Shown: in pieces, positions 10,830 to 22,500 of the stretch | Numbering within the stretch: position 1 is the stretch's first letter | How the letters are laid out: the number at the start of each line of letters is the position of its first letter | Assembly (NCBI RefSeq): GCF_007655135.1 | Contig: NW_022204405.1 | Span: 1 to 64,000 of the forward strand | From: Punica granatum | Lineage: Eukaryota; Streptophyta; Magnoliopsida; Myrtales; Lythraceae | Direction: 5' to 3' | Length of the DNA: 64,000 bases | Notes under the pieces: model-generated | Seen by the model: the letters and a program-made list of their open reading frames with translations, nothing else | Database searches by the model: none | What the model was told of the DNA's origin: nothing | Position numbers and translations under genes: made by a program

Positions 10830-11872
10830 CCGGACCGGATAGAGGAAACCGTCAACTCTATTTTCTCCAACACCATCTCGTTTTCGGACGATGAGCTCCC
10901 CTCTGAAGGATGCGCGCACTCCCGGGCACTGCACATCGTCTGCAAGTGGAACAACCATATCGTGGGCCGGGTCATGATCGACAACGGTTCCGCGCTCAAC
11001 GTATGCCCGGTGACCACTTTGAAGCAGATGAATGTGGATCTCAACCGCATCCGCCCTAGCAAAACAGCGGTTCGAGCCTTTGATGGTTCGAGGAGAGAGG
11101 TGAACGGTGAAATCGATCTCCTCATAGATATCGGCCCATGTTCCTTCAGCGTCACATTCCAGGTATTGGATATCCCGAACGCCTTTAGCCTACTCCTTGG
11201 AAGGCCCTGGATCCACTCGGCCGGCACTATCCCATCCTCACTGCATCAGAGGGTGAAATTCATCGTCGAGGAGAAGATCATCACGGTTAAGGGTGAGGAG
11301 GATTACGCCATCTATAAGGAGACGGCGGTTCCCTACATCAATGTCAGGGATGACGAAAACCTGCCTTTCCACTCCTTTGAGACTATCTCCGTTATCAGGG
11401 ATTACGGAGAGGTCAGACCCTCCAGCGCCGACCGCATGATAGGGAAGGTCCTTATGCGCCATAATTACATTCCCGGCACCGGACTTGGGGCACGCGGGCA
11501 AGGAATCAGCTGCCCCATTGAAGTTGAAGCGTACAAGCATAGGAGGGGACTTGGCTTTCGCCCCTCCTGCCATGAAATCATCGAGGCCCGCCGGGGCAAC
11601 CACCTCCACCGCCTCGCCACGCACTATGGTAGGCTCCACAGGGGCATTCCAGTCCCCCCGCTATCACATTTCTTCCCCGGGCCTCCACTCATCATCGGGA
11701 GCACCTTTGACGGCCCTTCCTCGGACTTCGACGACGCGACTGACACCTTGCCAACCGTGTATGCCGTCGCCGAGGAGATTCCTTCAGGGATTCACATCCG
11801 CCCGGCGCAGGAAAACGAGGAGCTTAACAATTGGACCTCAGTCCTGCGCTACTCGGCTGTGATCGCCGATGT
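10830..11872 (+). CDS. pol: Aspartic protease region with G-patch-like motif (exon 1 of pol)
   Basis: The open frame starts after the slip at about 10828. It carries the retropepsin active site as MIDNGSALNV (10974-11003), with DNGS where most retroelements have DTG or DSG; this variant is common in Tat/Ogre elements. The flap-side motif LLLGRPWIH is at about 11190-11216. At about 11430-11570 follows a glycine-rich stretch (IPGTGLGARGQG, then HRRGLGFRP) resembling a G-patch RNA-binding motif. The frame would stop at TAA 11874, but that stop lies inside the predicted intron. The protease would mature Gag-Pol. No ATG fits, so it is read as part of the gag-pol frame. Confidence 0.8.
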
Positions 11873-12084
11873 GTAAGATTTATCTATGTATGAGATGTTT
11901 CCCGCGTGTCGGCGTAGCCGTAGGCCACACGACGGAAGGGGAACTTGTTATGGCTTCGTGATCCTCACTATCAATGAATTCCCTATATGCATTTTTTGAA
12001 TCCTTGTCTATTCCACTCTCTCTTCCTTACTCTTTTGTTCATATCATTCTAAATTTCTCTAAGACAATTCTTTCAATTCTCCAG
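11873..12084 (+). other. Predicted 212-nt GT-AG intron between protease and RT
   Basis: The donor GTAAG at 11873 overlaps the stop codon of the protease frame. The acceptor CAATTCTCCAG at 12084 follows a long CT-rich tract with CTAA-type branch candidates near 12050-12062. Joining 11872 to 12085 continues the codon phase exactly (two bases plus one) into the RT frame. That frame is then open from 12085 past the first RT motifs, with no stop. Ogre elements are known to have an intron at this same place, so prior knowledge and reading-frame arithmetic agree. Confidence 0.85.
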
Positions 12085-14405
12085 GCTCCACTCGAATCCA
12101 AATCTTCGATGCGTTGATTCGAACCCATCCGAAGAAAGTCTCGGAGAGCCCGGACCCATATACTTCGGGGAAGGGCTCGACGAAGACAGTCTAGTGCCTG
12201 AGATAGAAGAGAGTTTGCGCCACCTCGAGGATCGCCAACTCACCTCGCTCGAGCCAACAGAAGAGATCAACGTGGGTACTCAAGAGGAGCCCCGCATCCT
12301 AAAGATCGGCACAAGCCTCGACCCAACACAACGGGTCCGAATGATCGATTTCTTGACCAGGTATCAAGAAGTTTTTGCTTGGTCCTACGCCGACATGCCG
12401 GGGCTAGACCCGTCAATAGTGAAGCACTTCCTACCGCTAGACACCGAGAAGTTCCCGCCCAAACGACAACAATTGCGACGGCAACGGGCAAGCCTCCTTC
12501 TCCGCATCAAGGAGGAGGTTGTCAAGCAGATCAATGCGGGCTTCCTCGAGGTCTGCAATTATTCTGAATGGGTTGCAAACATCGTGCCGGTGGAGAAGAA
12601 AGATGGAAGGGTGCGAGTCTGCGTCGACTATCGGGACCTCAATAAGGCCAGCCCCAAGGACAACTTTCCCTTGCCCCACATCGACATACTAGTTGACAAC
12701 ACGGCGCGCCACTCTCAGTTTTCTTTCATGGACGGCTTCTCCGGATACAATCAAATTCGGATGGCCGAGGAAGACAAGATCAAGACGACATTCACTACCA
12801 TGTGGGGAACCTTCTGTTATCGCGTCATGCCTTTCGGTCTCAAGAACGCCGGGGCAACTTATCAGAGGGCTATGGTCACATTGTTCCACGACATGATGCA
12901 TAAGGAAGTCGAGGTCTATGTTGACGACATGATTGCCAAGTCCAAAGAAGGAGAGGACCACCTCGTTAATCTGAAGCGTCTCTTCGACCGCTTAAAAGAG
13001 TACAAGCTTCGGCTCAATCCGGCGAAATGCACGTTCGGCGCTCGATCGGGAAAATTACTAGGATTCGTGGTCAGCGAGCGCGGCATCGAAGTAGATCCCG
13101 ATAAAGTCAAGGCGATCAAGGAGCTTCCTCCGCCATCTTCGGTCCGCGAAGTACGAGGCTTCTTGGGGCGGCTGAATTACATCGCACGATTCATTGTGAA
13201 TCTGACAGACAAATGCCAACCACTCTTTCGCTTGCTCCGCAAGAACGCGGCGATTGAATGGGACGAAGAATGTCAGAAGGCCTTCGACACCATCAAGGCG
13301 TATTTGGTCCGACCACCGATATTGGTCCCGCCTACACCGGGTCGTCCCCTCGTACTTTATCTAACGGTACGCCGCCAATCATTAGGATGCATGTTGGGAC
13401 AGGAGGAGGAGTCCACGCACACGGAACGCGCGATCTACTATCTGAGCAAAAAGTTCACCGATGGAGAGTCAAATTATCCGGAAATCGAGAAGATGTGCTG
13501 TGCATTGGTGTGGGTCATGCAAAGGCTCCGACAATACACGCTTTATCACACGGTCCGCTTGCTGTCAAAGGCAGACCCCTTGAAGTACTTACTTGATAGT
13601 CCCTCCTCCACGCGGAACCTTGCCAAGTGGCGTTGTCAATTAACGGAGTATGATATTGAATACGTGTCCTGCACTTCGGTCAAGGGGCAAGCGATTGCGG
13701 ATCATTTGGCAGAATTCCAAATTGAAGACCACACACCAATTAATCCCGACTTCCCGGATGAGGGAATCCTCCGAGTAGACGACGAGGGAGAGGAGCCGGG
13801 ATGGAAGTTGTATTTCGACGGCGCTGTCAATTCCAAGGGATCAGGCATTGGCGCGGTACTGATATCCCCGGACGGGCGCTATTACCCGGTAGCGGCAAAG
13901 ATCGACTTTCCCTGCACCAATAATGTGGTTGAGTACGAGGCATGTATTCTCGGCCTCCAAGCGGCGATTGATTTCAAAGTAAAAGAGCTCGAAGTGTTCG
14001 GTGACTCCATGCTCACTATCTTCCAGACATTGGGGCAATGGAAGACAAAGGACGCAAAACTGGTGCCGTACCACGAGTACCTCGAGAAGTTAACCGAGAA
14101 CTTCGAGGACATCTCGTTCACCTATACTCCGCGCATGACAAATCAATTCGCGGACGCGCTTGCAACGCTCGCCTCCATGGTGAGCATCACGAAGGAGAAC
14201 CTTATTGAGCCCCTCGAGATTGAGATAGCCGAAGGACCGGCGCACTGCAATTCAATCGAAGCATCCGAGGCGAAGCCGTGGTACGAAGACATCAAGAACC
14301 ATCTGCGAACCGGCCAATACCCCCCATTCGCCAACCGCCGCGACCGGAAGACTCTCAGACGCCTCGCGATACACTACTTCTTGAGTGGCGAGATACTCTA
14401 CCGCC
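12085..14405 (+). CDS. pol: Reverse transcriptase, degenerate RNase H and archaeal-type RNase H (exon 2 of pol)
   Basis: The frame is open without interruption. RT spans about 12540-13200: VDYRDLNKASPKDNFPLP, FMDGFSGYNQI, the catalytic YVDD at 12917-12928, and LGFVVSERGIEVDP. The usual first RNase H follows (about 13280-13720); its first catalytic Asp is lost (LYLTVRRQ), as is typical of the Tat clade. A second, archaeal-type RNase H lies at about 13800-14190 with LYFDGAVNSKGSG, EYEACILGL, VFGDSML and FADALATLAS, so its acidic residues look intact. This dual arrangement is the hallmark of Tat/Ogre elements. The protein would copy the RNA genome into DNA and remove the RNA strand. Homology slips to another frame near 14405. 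Confidence 0.92.
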
Positions 14406-14460
14406 GCTCTTCGACTCCACACTCCTCCGGTGCATCGACGAACACGAATCGTGACGTCTC

Positions 14461-15525
14461 ATGGAGGAGGTGCACGGGGGAAACTGTGGACCCCATATGA
14501 ACGGCCTCATGCTCGCTAAGAAGATCATGCGCCTGGGTTATTATTGGTCCACCATGGAGACTGATTGTGTGAAGCATGTCAGGCATTGCCACCGATGTCA
14601 GGTCTACGCCGATCAAATCAAAGCGCCGCCCAACGAATTGCGCCCCATGACGGCACCATGGCCTTTTTCAATGTGGGGAATGGATGTGATCGGCCCGATC
14701 AACCCCAAAGCGTCCAACGGTCACATGTTCATTTTGGTGGCAATTGACTACTTTACCAAGTGGATCGAAGCCGTCACTCTTGCGTCAGTCACCGCAAAGG
14801 CCGTGGCCCGTTTTCTCAGACGCGACGTCATTGCCCGATACGGGGTCCCTACGACAATCATCACAGACAACGCCAAGAACCTGAACAACAAGGTCATCGA
14901 CGAGCTTTGTGCACAATTCAAAATCCGACACCGCAATTCCACCCCGTACCGTCCCCAAATGAACGGTGCGGTGGAAGCGGCGAATAAGAACATCAAAAAG
15001 ATCATCGAAAAAATGACGGTGAACTATAAGGATTGGCACGAGATGCTCCCCTATGCACTCTTGGCGTACCGTACGTCCATACGGACCTCAACCGGGGCAA
15101 CCCCGTACTCGCTAGTCTATGGCATGGAGGCCGTCCTCCCAATCGAAGTAGAGATCCCTTCCATGAGGATTCTTGCCGAGGCCGAGCTTGAAGAAGCGGA
15201 ATGGGCAAAGCAGCGGTACGAACAGTTAAATTTCATTGATGAGAAGAGGCTGAAAGCGCTATGCCACGGACAGTGCTATCAACAAAGAATGGCTCGAGCC
15301 TTCAACGCAAGAGTCCGCCACCACGATTTCAACCCCGGCGACCTCGTTTTAAGGAAAGTCCTACACGTCACGCCGGACTCTCGAGGGAAGTTCTCGTACA
15401 AATACGATGGCCCCTTTGTTGTCAAAGAGGTTTTCTCCGGAGGAGCGGTCATTTTGAGCAACATGGACGGCACTGAAAATGCCCTTCCCGTCAACGCTGA
15501 CGCCATTAAGAAGTATTATCTGTGA
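14461..15525 (+). CDS. pol: Integrase (3' part of pol, separated by a frameshift and a stop)
   Basis: ATG 14461 is only the first Met after damage; homology begins near 14406 in this frame and passes a TGA at 14452-14454 (a CGA to TGA type change). The zinc-binding part ends in HVRHCHRC (about 14574-14598). The catalytic core has D at 14683, D at 14866 and E at 14974, which gives exactly the D-35-E spacing. A C-terminal GPF-type module (YKYDGPFVV) follows. There is no chromodomain. The C-terminal end is matched in element D at 63689-64000. Integrase would insert the DNA copy and make the 5-bp duplications seen here. It is detached from RT in this copy. Confidence 0.92.
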   Translation: MEEVHGGNCGPHMNGLMLAKKIMRLGYYWSTMETDCVKHVRHCHRCQVYADQIKAPPNELRPMTAPWPFSMWGMDVIGPINPKASNGHMFILVAIDYFTKWIEAVTLASVTAKAVARFLRRDVIARYGVPTTIITDNAKNLNNKVIDELCAQFKIRHRNSTPYRPQMNGAVEAANKNIKKIIEKMTVNYKDWHEMLPYALLAYRTSIRTSTGATPYSLVYGMEAVLPIEVEIPSMRILAEAELEEAEWAKQRYEQLNFIDEKRLKALCHGQCYQQRMARAFNARVRHHDFNPGDLVLRKVLHVTPDSRGKFSYKYDGPFVVKEVFSGGAVILSNMDGTENALPVNADAIKKYYL

Positions 15526-16552
15526 ACACTTGTATATTCTTTATTCTCCGGGCGTCGTGCCCCTTTCATTGTAAGACATTTATATTTCCGTGGACGAGCT
15601 TCAATTCCCACCATCTGTCCAACACTAAGCTTTCTTGAGAGAAAAATAAATTTTCCCGCTAGGTCGAAAACCTCTTTGAGGCGGCCTAGGCAAAAACTAG
15701 GGAACGAGTGGCACGACTTAAAATCCCGCAAAGGGGGGGTCGCGGCAAAAGGAGAGCACAAATCACTTCCTCGCTAGGTCAAAAACCTCTTTGAGGCGGC
15801 CTAGGCAAAAGTTAGAGGACCCGAGGGGTACGATCCCACCCAAACATGGGGAATCGTAGCAAAAGGTGAGCATTCATGTGAGAGAAATTAAATAAAATAC
15901 CCCGCTAGGCCGTCACGCATCCGCGGCCTAGGCAAAAGTTAGGGAAAAAATGTCGGCTCGACCACGAAAGAAAAGCGACACTCTCCCTGTGAAGCTACAC
16001 CGAGTAGTGGTTCGGCACTCTCCGACCCAAGCAAACTCTCTTCAACTCTCCAAGCTCGAGACACGCTTCGAAATGGGGGTCGAATCAACGTATCCTTGAC
16101 TTGGAGGATCCCATGAGATCCCTCCTCTTACCTTTACGCACATATTCCACGGGCTACCCGTTTCTAAAAGAGCCATTCTTCGATAGGGACACGACCACCC
16201 TACAATGGTCACCGATATCAAATCCCCGACGCATCTTTACATAGATTCCTCTTACGTATGCCTGTCTCGCCGACTAAGTGCAACTGACGCCCTTTGTAGG
16301 TTCCTTCATTTCCATGCACAGGTGTGATTGGGAATCCCAGGAGGCATCTCCTTCTTGACGAATGCGCATTTGGCTTGTGCGGCAGATCGGGGCACCGAAT
16401 CAAACGAAGGGCATGATAAGGAACCCTTTCGACCCTGACTCAAGGAAACGACAAATGACAAGCTCAACCTGGAATGGGACAATTTGCCCTTGCCGACGTC
16501 CCCGACGAACCGCTTAGTAACCTTCCCCACCCTTACTTCCCCTCGCTCTCTC
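15526..16552 (+). other. Post-pol non-coding spacer with three related stem-loops
   Basis: No gene is visible. Three copies of a motif CTAGG...GGCCTAGGCAAAARYTAGGG lie at 15655-15702, 15771-15818 and 15901-15944. The first two enclose an inner CCTC/GAGG hairpin; the third is a single 8-bp stem CTAGGCCG/CGGCCTAG. Element D has the same three in the same order (minus strand, 63523 down to 63232) and element B has one at 47455-47502. The rest of the spacer to 16552 shows nothing recognisable. Confidence 0.75.
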
Positions 16553-19500
16553 CATTTTACTGCTTTTCTCAGGCTTCAGCCTAGTGACTTTACTGCTTTC
16601 CGGACTTCGCGTCCACGGACTTCGCGTCCATTTTACTGCTTTCCTCGGGCTTCGGCCTAGTGACTTTACTGCTTTCCGGACTTCGCGTCCATTTTACTGC
16701 TTTCCTCGGGCTTCGGCCTAGTGACTTTACTGCTTTCCGGACTTCGCGTCCACGGACTTCGCGTCCATTTTACGGCTTTCCTCGGGCTTCGGCCTAGTGA
16801 CTTTACTGCTTTCCGGACTTCACGTCCACGGACTTCGCGTCCTTTTTACCGCTTTCCTCGGGCTTTGGCCTAGTGACTTTACTGCTTTCCGAACTTCGCG
16901 TCCACGGACTTCGCGTCCATTTTACTGCTTTCCTCGGGCTTCGGCCTAGTGACTTTATCGCTTTCCGGACTTCGCGTCCACGGATTTCGCGTCCATTTTA
17001 CTGCTTTCCTCGGGCTTCGGCCTAGTGACTTTACTGCTTTCCGGACTTCGCGTCCACGGACTTCGCGTCCATTTTACTGCTTTCCTCGGGCTTCGGCCTA
17101 GTGACTTTATCGCTTTCCGGACTTCGCGTCCATTTTACTGCTTTCCTCGGGCTTCGGCCTAGTGACTTTACTGCTTTCCGGACTTCGCGTCCACGGACTT
17201 CGCGTCCATTTTACTGCTTCCCTCGGGCTTCGGCCTAGTGACTTTACTGCTTTCCGGACTTCGCGTCCACGGACTTCGCGTCCATTTTACTGCTTCCCTC
17301 GGGCTTCGACCTAGTGACTTTACTGCTTTTCGGACTTCGCGTCCATTTTACTGCTTTCCTCGGGCTTCGGCCTAGTGACTTTACTGCTTTCCGGACTTCA
17401 CGTCCACGGACTTCGCGTCCATTTTACCGCTTTCCTCGGGCTTCGGCCTAGGGACTTTACTGCTTTCCGGACTTCGCGTCCACGGACTTCGCGTCCATTT
17501 TACAGCTTTCCTCGGGCTTCGGCCTAGCGACTTTACTGCTTTCCGGACTTCGCGTCCATTTTACTGCTTTCCTCGGGCTTCGGCCTAGTGACTTTACTGC
17601 TTTCCGGACTTCGCGTCCACGGACTTCGCGTCCATTTTACGGCTTTCCTCGGGCTTCGGCCTAGTGACTTTACTGCTTTCCGGACTTCCCGTCCACGGAC
17701 TTCGCGTCCTTTTTACCGCTTTCCTCGGGCTTTGGCCTAGTGACTTTACTGCTTTCCGGACTTCGCGTCCACGGACTTCGCGTCCATTTTACTGCTTTCC
17801 TCGGGCTTCGGCCTAGTGACTTTATCGCTTTCCGGACTTCGCGTCCACGGATTTCGCGTCCATTTTACTGCTTTCCTCGGGCTTCGGCCTAGTGACTTTA
17901 CTGCTTTCAGGACTTCGCGTCCACGGACTTCGCGTCCATTTTACTGCTTTCCTCGGGCTTCGGCCTAGTGACTTTATCGCTTTCCGGACTTCGCGTCCAT
18001 TTTACTGCTTTCCTCGGGCTTCGGCCTAGTGACTTTACTGCTTTCCGGACTTCGCGTCCACGGACTTCGCGTCCATTTTACTGCTTCCCTCGGGCTTCGG
18101 CCTAGTGACTTTACTGCTTTCCGGACTTCGCGTCCACGGACTTCGCGTCCATTTTACTGCTTCCCTCGGGCTTCGACCTAGTGACTTTACTGCTTTTCGG
18201 ACTTCGCGTCCATTTTACTGCTTTCCTCGGGCTTCGGCCTAGTGACTTTACTGCTTTCCGGACTTCGCGTCCACGGACTTCGCGTCCATTTTACTGCTTT
18301 CCTCGGGCTTCGGCCTAGTGACTTTACTACTTTCCGGACTTCGCGTCCACGGACTTCGCGTCCATTTTACTGCTTTCCTCGGGCTTCGGCCTAGTGATTT
18401 TATCGCTTTCCGGACTTCGCGTCCATTTTACTGCTTTCCTCGGGCTTCGGCCTAGTGACTTTATCGCTTTCCGGACTTCGCGTCCACGGACTTCGCGTCC
18501 ATTTTACTGCTTTCCTCGGGCTTCGGCCTAGTGACTTTATCGTTTTCCGGACTTCACGTCCACGGACTTCGCGTCCATTTTACTGCTTTCCTCGGGCTTC
18601 GGCCTAGTGACTTTACTGCTTTCCGGACTTCGCGTCCACGGACTTCGCGTCCATTTTACTGCTTTCCTCGGGCTTCGGCCTAGCGACTTTACTGCTTTCC
18701 GGACTTCGCGTCCATTTTACTGCTTTCCTCGGGCTTCGGCCTAGTGACTTTACTGCTTTCCGGACTTCGCGTCCACGGACTTCGCGTCCATTTTACGGCT
18801 TTCCTCGGGCTTCGGCCTAGTGACTTTACTGCTTTCCGGACTTCCCGTCCACGGACTTCGCGTCCTTTTTACCGCTTTCCTCGGGCTTTGGCCTAGTGAC
18901 TTTACTGCTTTCCGGACTTCGCGTCCACGGACTTCGCGTCCATTTTACTGCTTTCCTCGGGCTTCGGCCTAGTGACTTTATCGCTTTCCGGACTTCGCGT
19001 CCACGGATTCGCGTCCATTTTACTGCTTTCCTCGGGCTTCGGCCTAGTGACTTTACTGCTTTCAGGACTTCGCGTCCACGGACTTCGCGTCCATTTTACT
19101 GCTTTCCTCGGGCTTCGGCCTAGTGACTTTATCGCTTTCCGGACTTCGCGTCCATTTTACTGCTTTCCTCGGGCTTCGGCCTAGTGACTTTACTGCTTTC
19201 CGGACTTCGCGTCCACGGACTTCGCGTCCATTTTACTGCTTCCTCGGGCTTCGGCCTAGTGACTTTACTGCTTTCCGGACTTCGCGTCCACGGACTTCGC
19301 GTCCATTTTACTGCTTCCCTCGGGCTTCGACCTAGTGACTTTACTGCTTTTCGGACTTCGCGTCCATTTTACTGCTTTCCTCGGGCTTCGGCCTAGTGAC
19401 TTTACTGCTTTCCGGACTTCACGTCCACGGACTTCGCGTCCATTTTACCGCTTTCCTCGGGCTTCGGCCTAGTGACTTTACTGCTTTCCGGACTTCGCGT

Positions 19501-22500
19501 CCACGGACTTCGCGTCCATTTTACTGCTTTCCTCGGGCTTCGGCCTAGTGATTTTATCGCTTTCCGGACTTCGCGTCCATTTTACTGCTTTCCTCGGGCT
19601 TCGGCCTAGTGACTTTATCGCTTTCCGGACTTCGCGTCCACGGACTTCGCGTCCATTTTACTGCTTTCCTCGGGCTTCGGCCTAGTGACTTTATCGCTTT
19701 CCGGACTTCACGTCCACGGACTTCGCGTCCATTTTTGCTTTCCTCGGGCTTCGGCCTAGTGACTTTCTGCTTTCCGGACTTCGCGTCCATTTTACTGCTT
19801 TCCTCGGGCTTCGGCCTAGTGACTTTACGCTTTCCGGACTTCGCGTCCATTTTATGCTTTCCTCGGGCTTCGGCCTAGTGACTTTACTGCTTTCCGGACT
19901 TCGCGTCCACGGACTTCGCGTCCATTTTACTGCTTTCCTCGGGCTTCGGCCTAGTGACTTTATCGCTTTCCGGACTTCGCGTCCACGGACTTCGCGTCCA
20001 TTTTACTGCTTTCCTCGGGCTTCGGCCTAGTGACTTTACTGCTTTCCGGACTTCGCGTCCACGGACTTCGCGTCCATTTTACTGCTTTCCTCGGGCTTCG
20101 GCCTAGTGACTTTATCGCTTTCCGGACTTCGCGTCCACGGATTTCGCGTCCATTTTACCGCTTTCCTCGGGCTTCGGCCTAGTGACTTTACTGCTTTCCG
20201 GACTTCGCGTCCACGGACTTCGCGTCCATTTTACTGCTTTCCTCGGGCTTCGGCCTAGTGATTTTATCGCTTTCCGGACTTCGCGTCCATTTTACTGCTT
20301 TCCTCGGGCTTCGGCCTAGTGACTTTATCGCTTTCCGGACTTCGCGTCCACGGACTTCGAGTCCATTTTACTGCTTTCCTCGGGCTTCGGCCTAGTGACT
20401 TTATCGCTTTCCGAACTTCGCGTCCACGGACTTCGCGTCCATTTTACTGCTTTCCTCGGGCTTCGCCCTAGTGACTTTACTGCTTTCCGGACTTCGCGTC
20501 CATTTTACTGCTTTCCTCGGGCTTCGCCCTAGTGACTTTATCGCTTTCCGGACTTCGCGTCCAATTTACTGCTTTCCTAGGGCTTCGACCTAGTGACTTT
20601 AATGCTTTCCGGACTTCGCGTCCACGGACATCGCGTCCATTTCACTGCTTTCCTCGGGCTTCGGCCTAGTGACTTTACTGCTTTCCGGACTTCGCGTCCA
20701 CGGACTTCGCGTCCATTTTACCGCTTTCCTCGGGCTTCGGCCTAGTGACTTTACTGCTTTCCGGACTTCGCGTCCACGGACTTCGCGTCCATTTTACTGC
20801 TTTCCTCGGGCTTCGGCCTAGTGACTTTATCGCTTTCCGGACTTCGCGTCCACGGATTTCGCGTCCATTTTACTGCTTTCCTCGGGCTTCGGCCTAGTGA
20901 CTTTACTGCTTTCCGGACTTCGCGTCCACGGACTTCGCGTCCATTTTACTGCTTTCCTCGGGCTTCGGCCTAGTGACTTTATCGCTTTCCGGACTTCGCG
21001 TCCATTTTACTGCTTTCCTCGGGCTTCGGCCTAGTGACTTTATCGCTTTCCGGACTTCGCGTCCACGGACTTCGCGTCCATTTTACTGCTTTCCTCGGGC
21101 TTCGGCCTAGTGACTTTATCGCTTTCCGGACTTCGCGTCCACGGACTTCGCGTCCATTTTACTGCTTTCCTCGGGCTTCGGCCTAGTGACTTTACTGCTT
21201 TCCGCTTTCGGACTTCGCGTCCATTTTACTGCTTTCCTCGGGCTTCGGCCTAGTGACTTTACTGCTTTCCGGACTTCACGTCCACGGACTTCGCGTCCAT
21301 TTTACTGCTTTCCTCGGGCTTCGGCCTAGTGACTTTACTGCTTTCCGGACTTCGCGTCCACGGACTTCGCGTCCATTTTACTGCTTTCCTCGGGCTTCGG
21401 CCTAGTGACTTTATCGCTTTCCGGACTTCGCGTCCATTTTACTGCTTTCCTCGGGCTTCGGCCTAGTGACTTTATCGCTTTCCGGACTTCGCGTCCACGG
21501 ACTTCGCGTCCATTTTACTGCTTTCCTCGGGCTTCGGCCTAGTGACTTTATCGCTTTCCGGACTTCGCGTCCACGGACTTCGCGTCCATTTTACTGCTTT
21601 CCTCGGGCTTCGGCCTAGTGACTTTACCTTTCCGCTTTCCGGACTTCGCGTCCATTTTACTGCTTTCCTCGGGCTTCGGCCTAGTGCGACTTTACTGCGT
21701 CGGACTTCGCGTCCATTTTACTGCTTTCCTCGGGCTTCGGCCTAGTGACTTTACTGCTTTCCGGACTTCGCGTCCATTTTACTGCTTTCCTCGGGCTTCG
21801 GCCTAGTGACTTTACTGCTTTCCGGACTTCGCGTCCACGGACTTCGCGTCCATTTTACGGCTTTCCTCGGGCTTCGGCCTAGTGACTTTATGCTTTCCGG
21901 ACTTCACGTCCACGGACTTCGCGTCCTTTTTACTGCTTTCCTCGGGCTTGGCCTAGTGACTTTATGCTTTCCGGACTTCGCGTCCACGGACTTCGCTTCC
22001 ATTTTACTGCTTTTCTCGGGCTTCGGCCTAGTGACTTTATCGCTTTCCGGATTTCGCGTCCACGGACTTCGCATCCATTTTACCGATTTCCTCGGGCTTC
22101 GGCCTAGTGACTTTACTGCTTTCCGGACTTCGCGTCCACGGACTTCGCGTCCATTTTACTGCTTTCCTCGGGCTTCGGCCTAGTGTATTTATCGCTTTCC
22201 GGACTTCGCGTCCATTTTACTGCTTTCCTCGGGCTTCGGCCTAGTGACTTTATCGCTTTCCGGACTTCGCGTCCACGGACTTCGCGTCCATTTTACTGCT
22301 TTCCTCGGGCTTCGGCCTAGTGACTTTATCGCTTTCCGGACTTCGCGTCCACGGACTTCGCGTCCATTTTACTGCTTTCCTCGGGCTTCGGCCTAGGGAC
22401 TTTATCGCTTTCCGGACTTCGCGTCCATTTTACTGCTTTCCTCGGGCTTCGGCCTAGTGACTTTACGCTTTCCGGACTTCGCGTCCATTTTACGCTTTCC

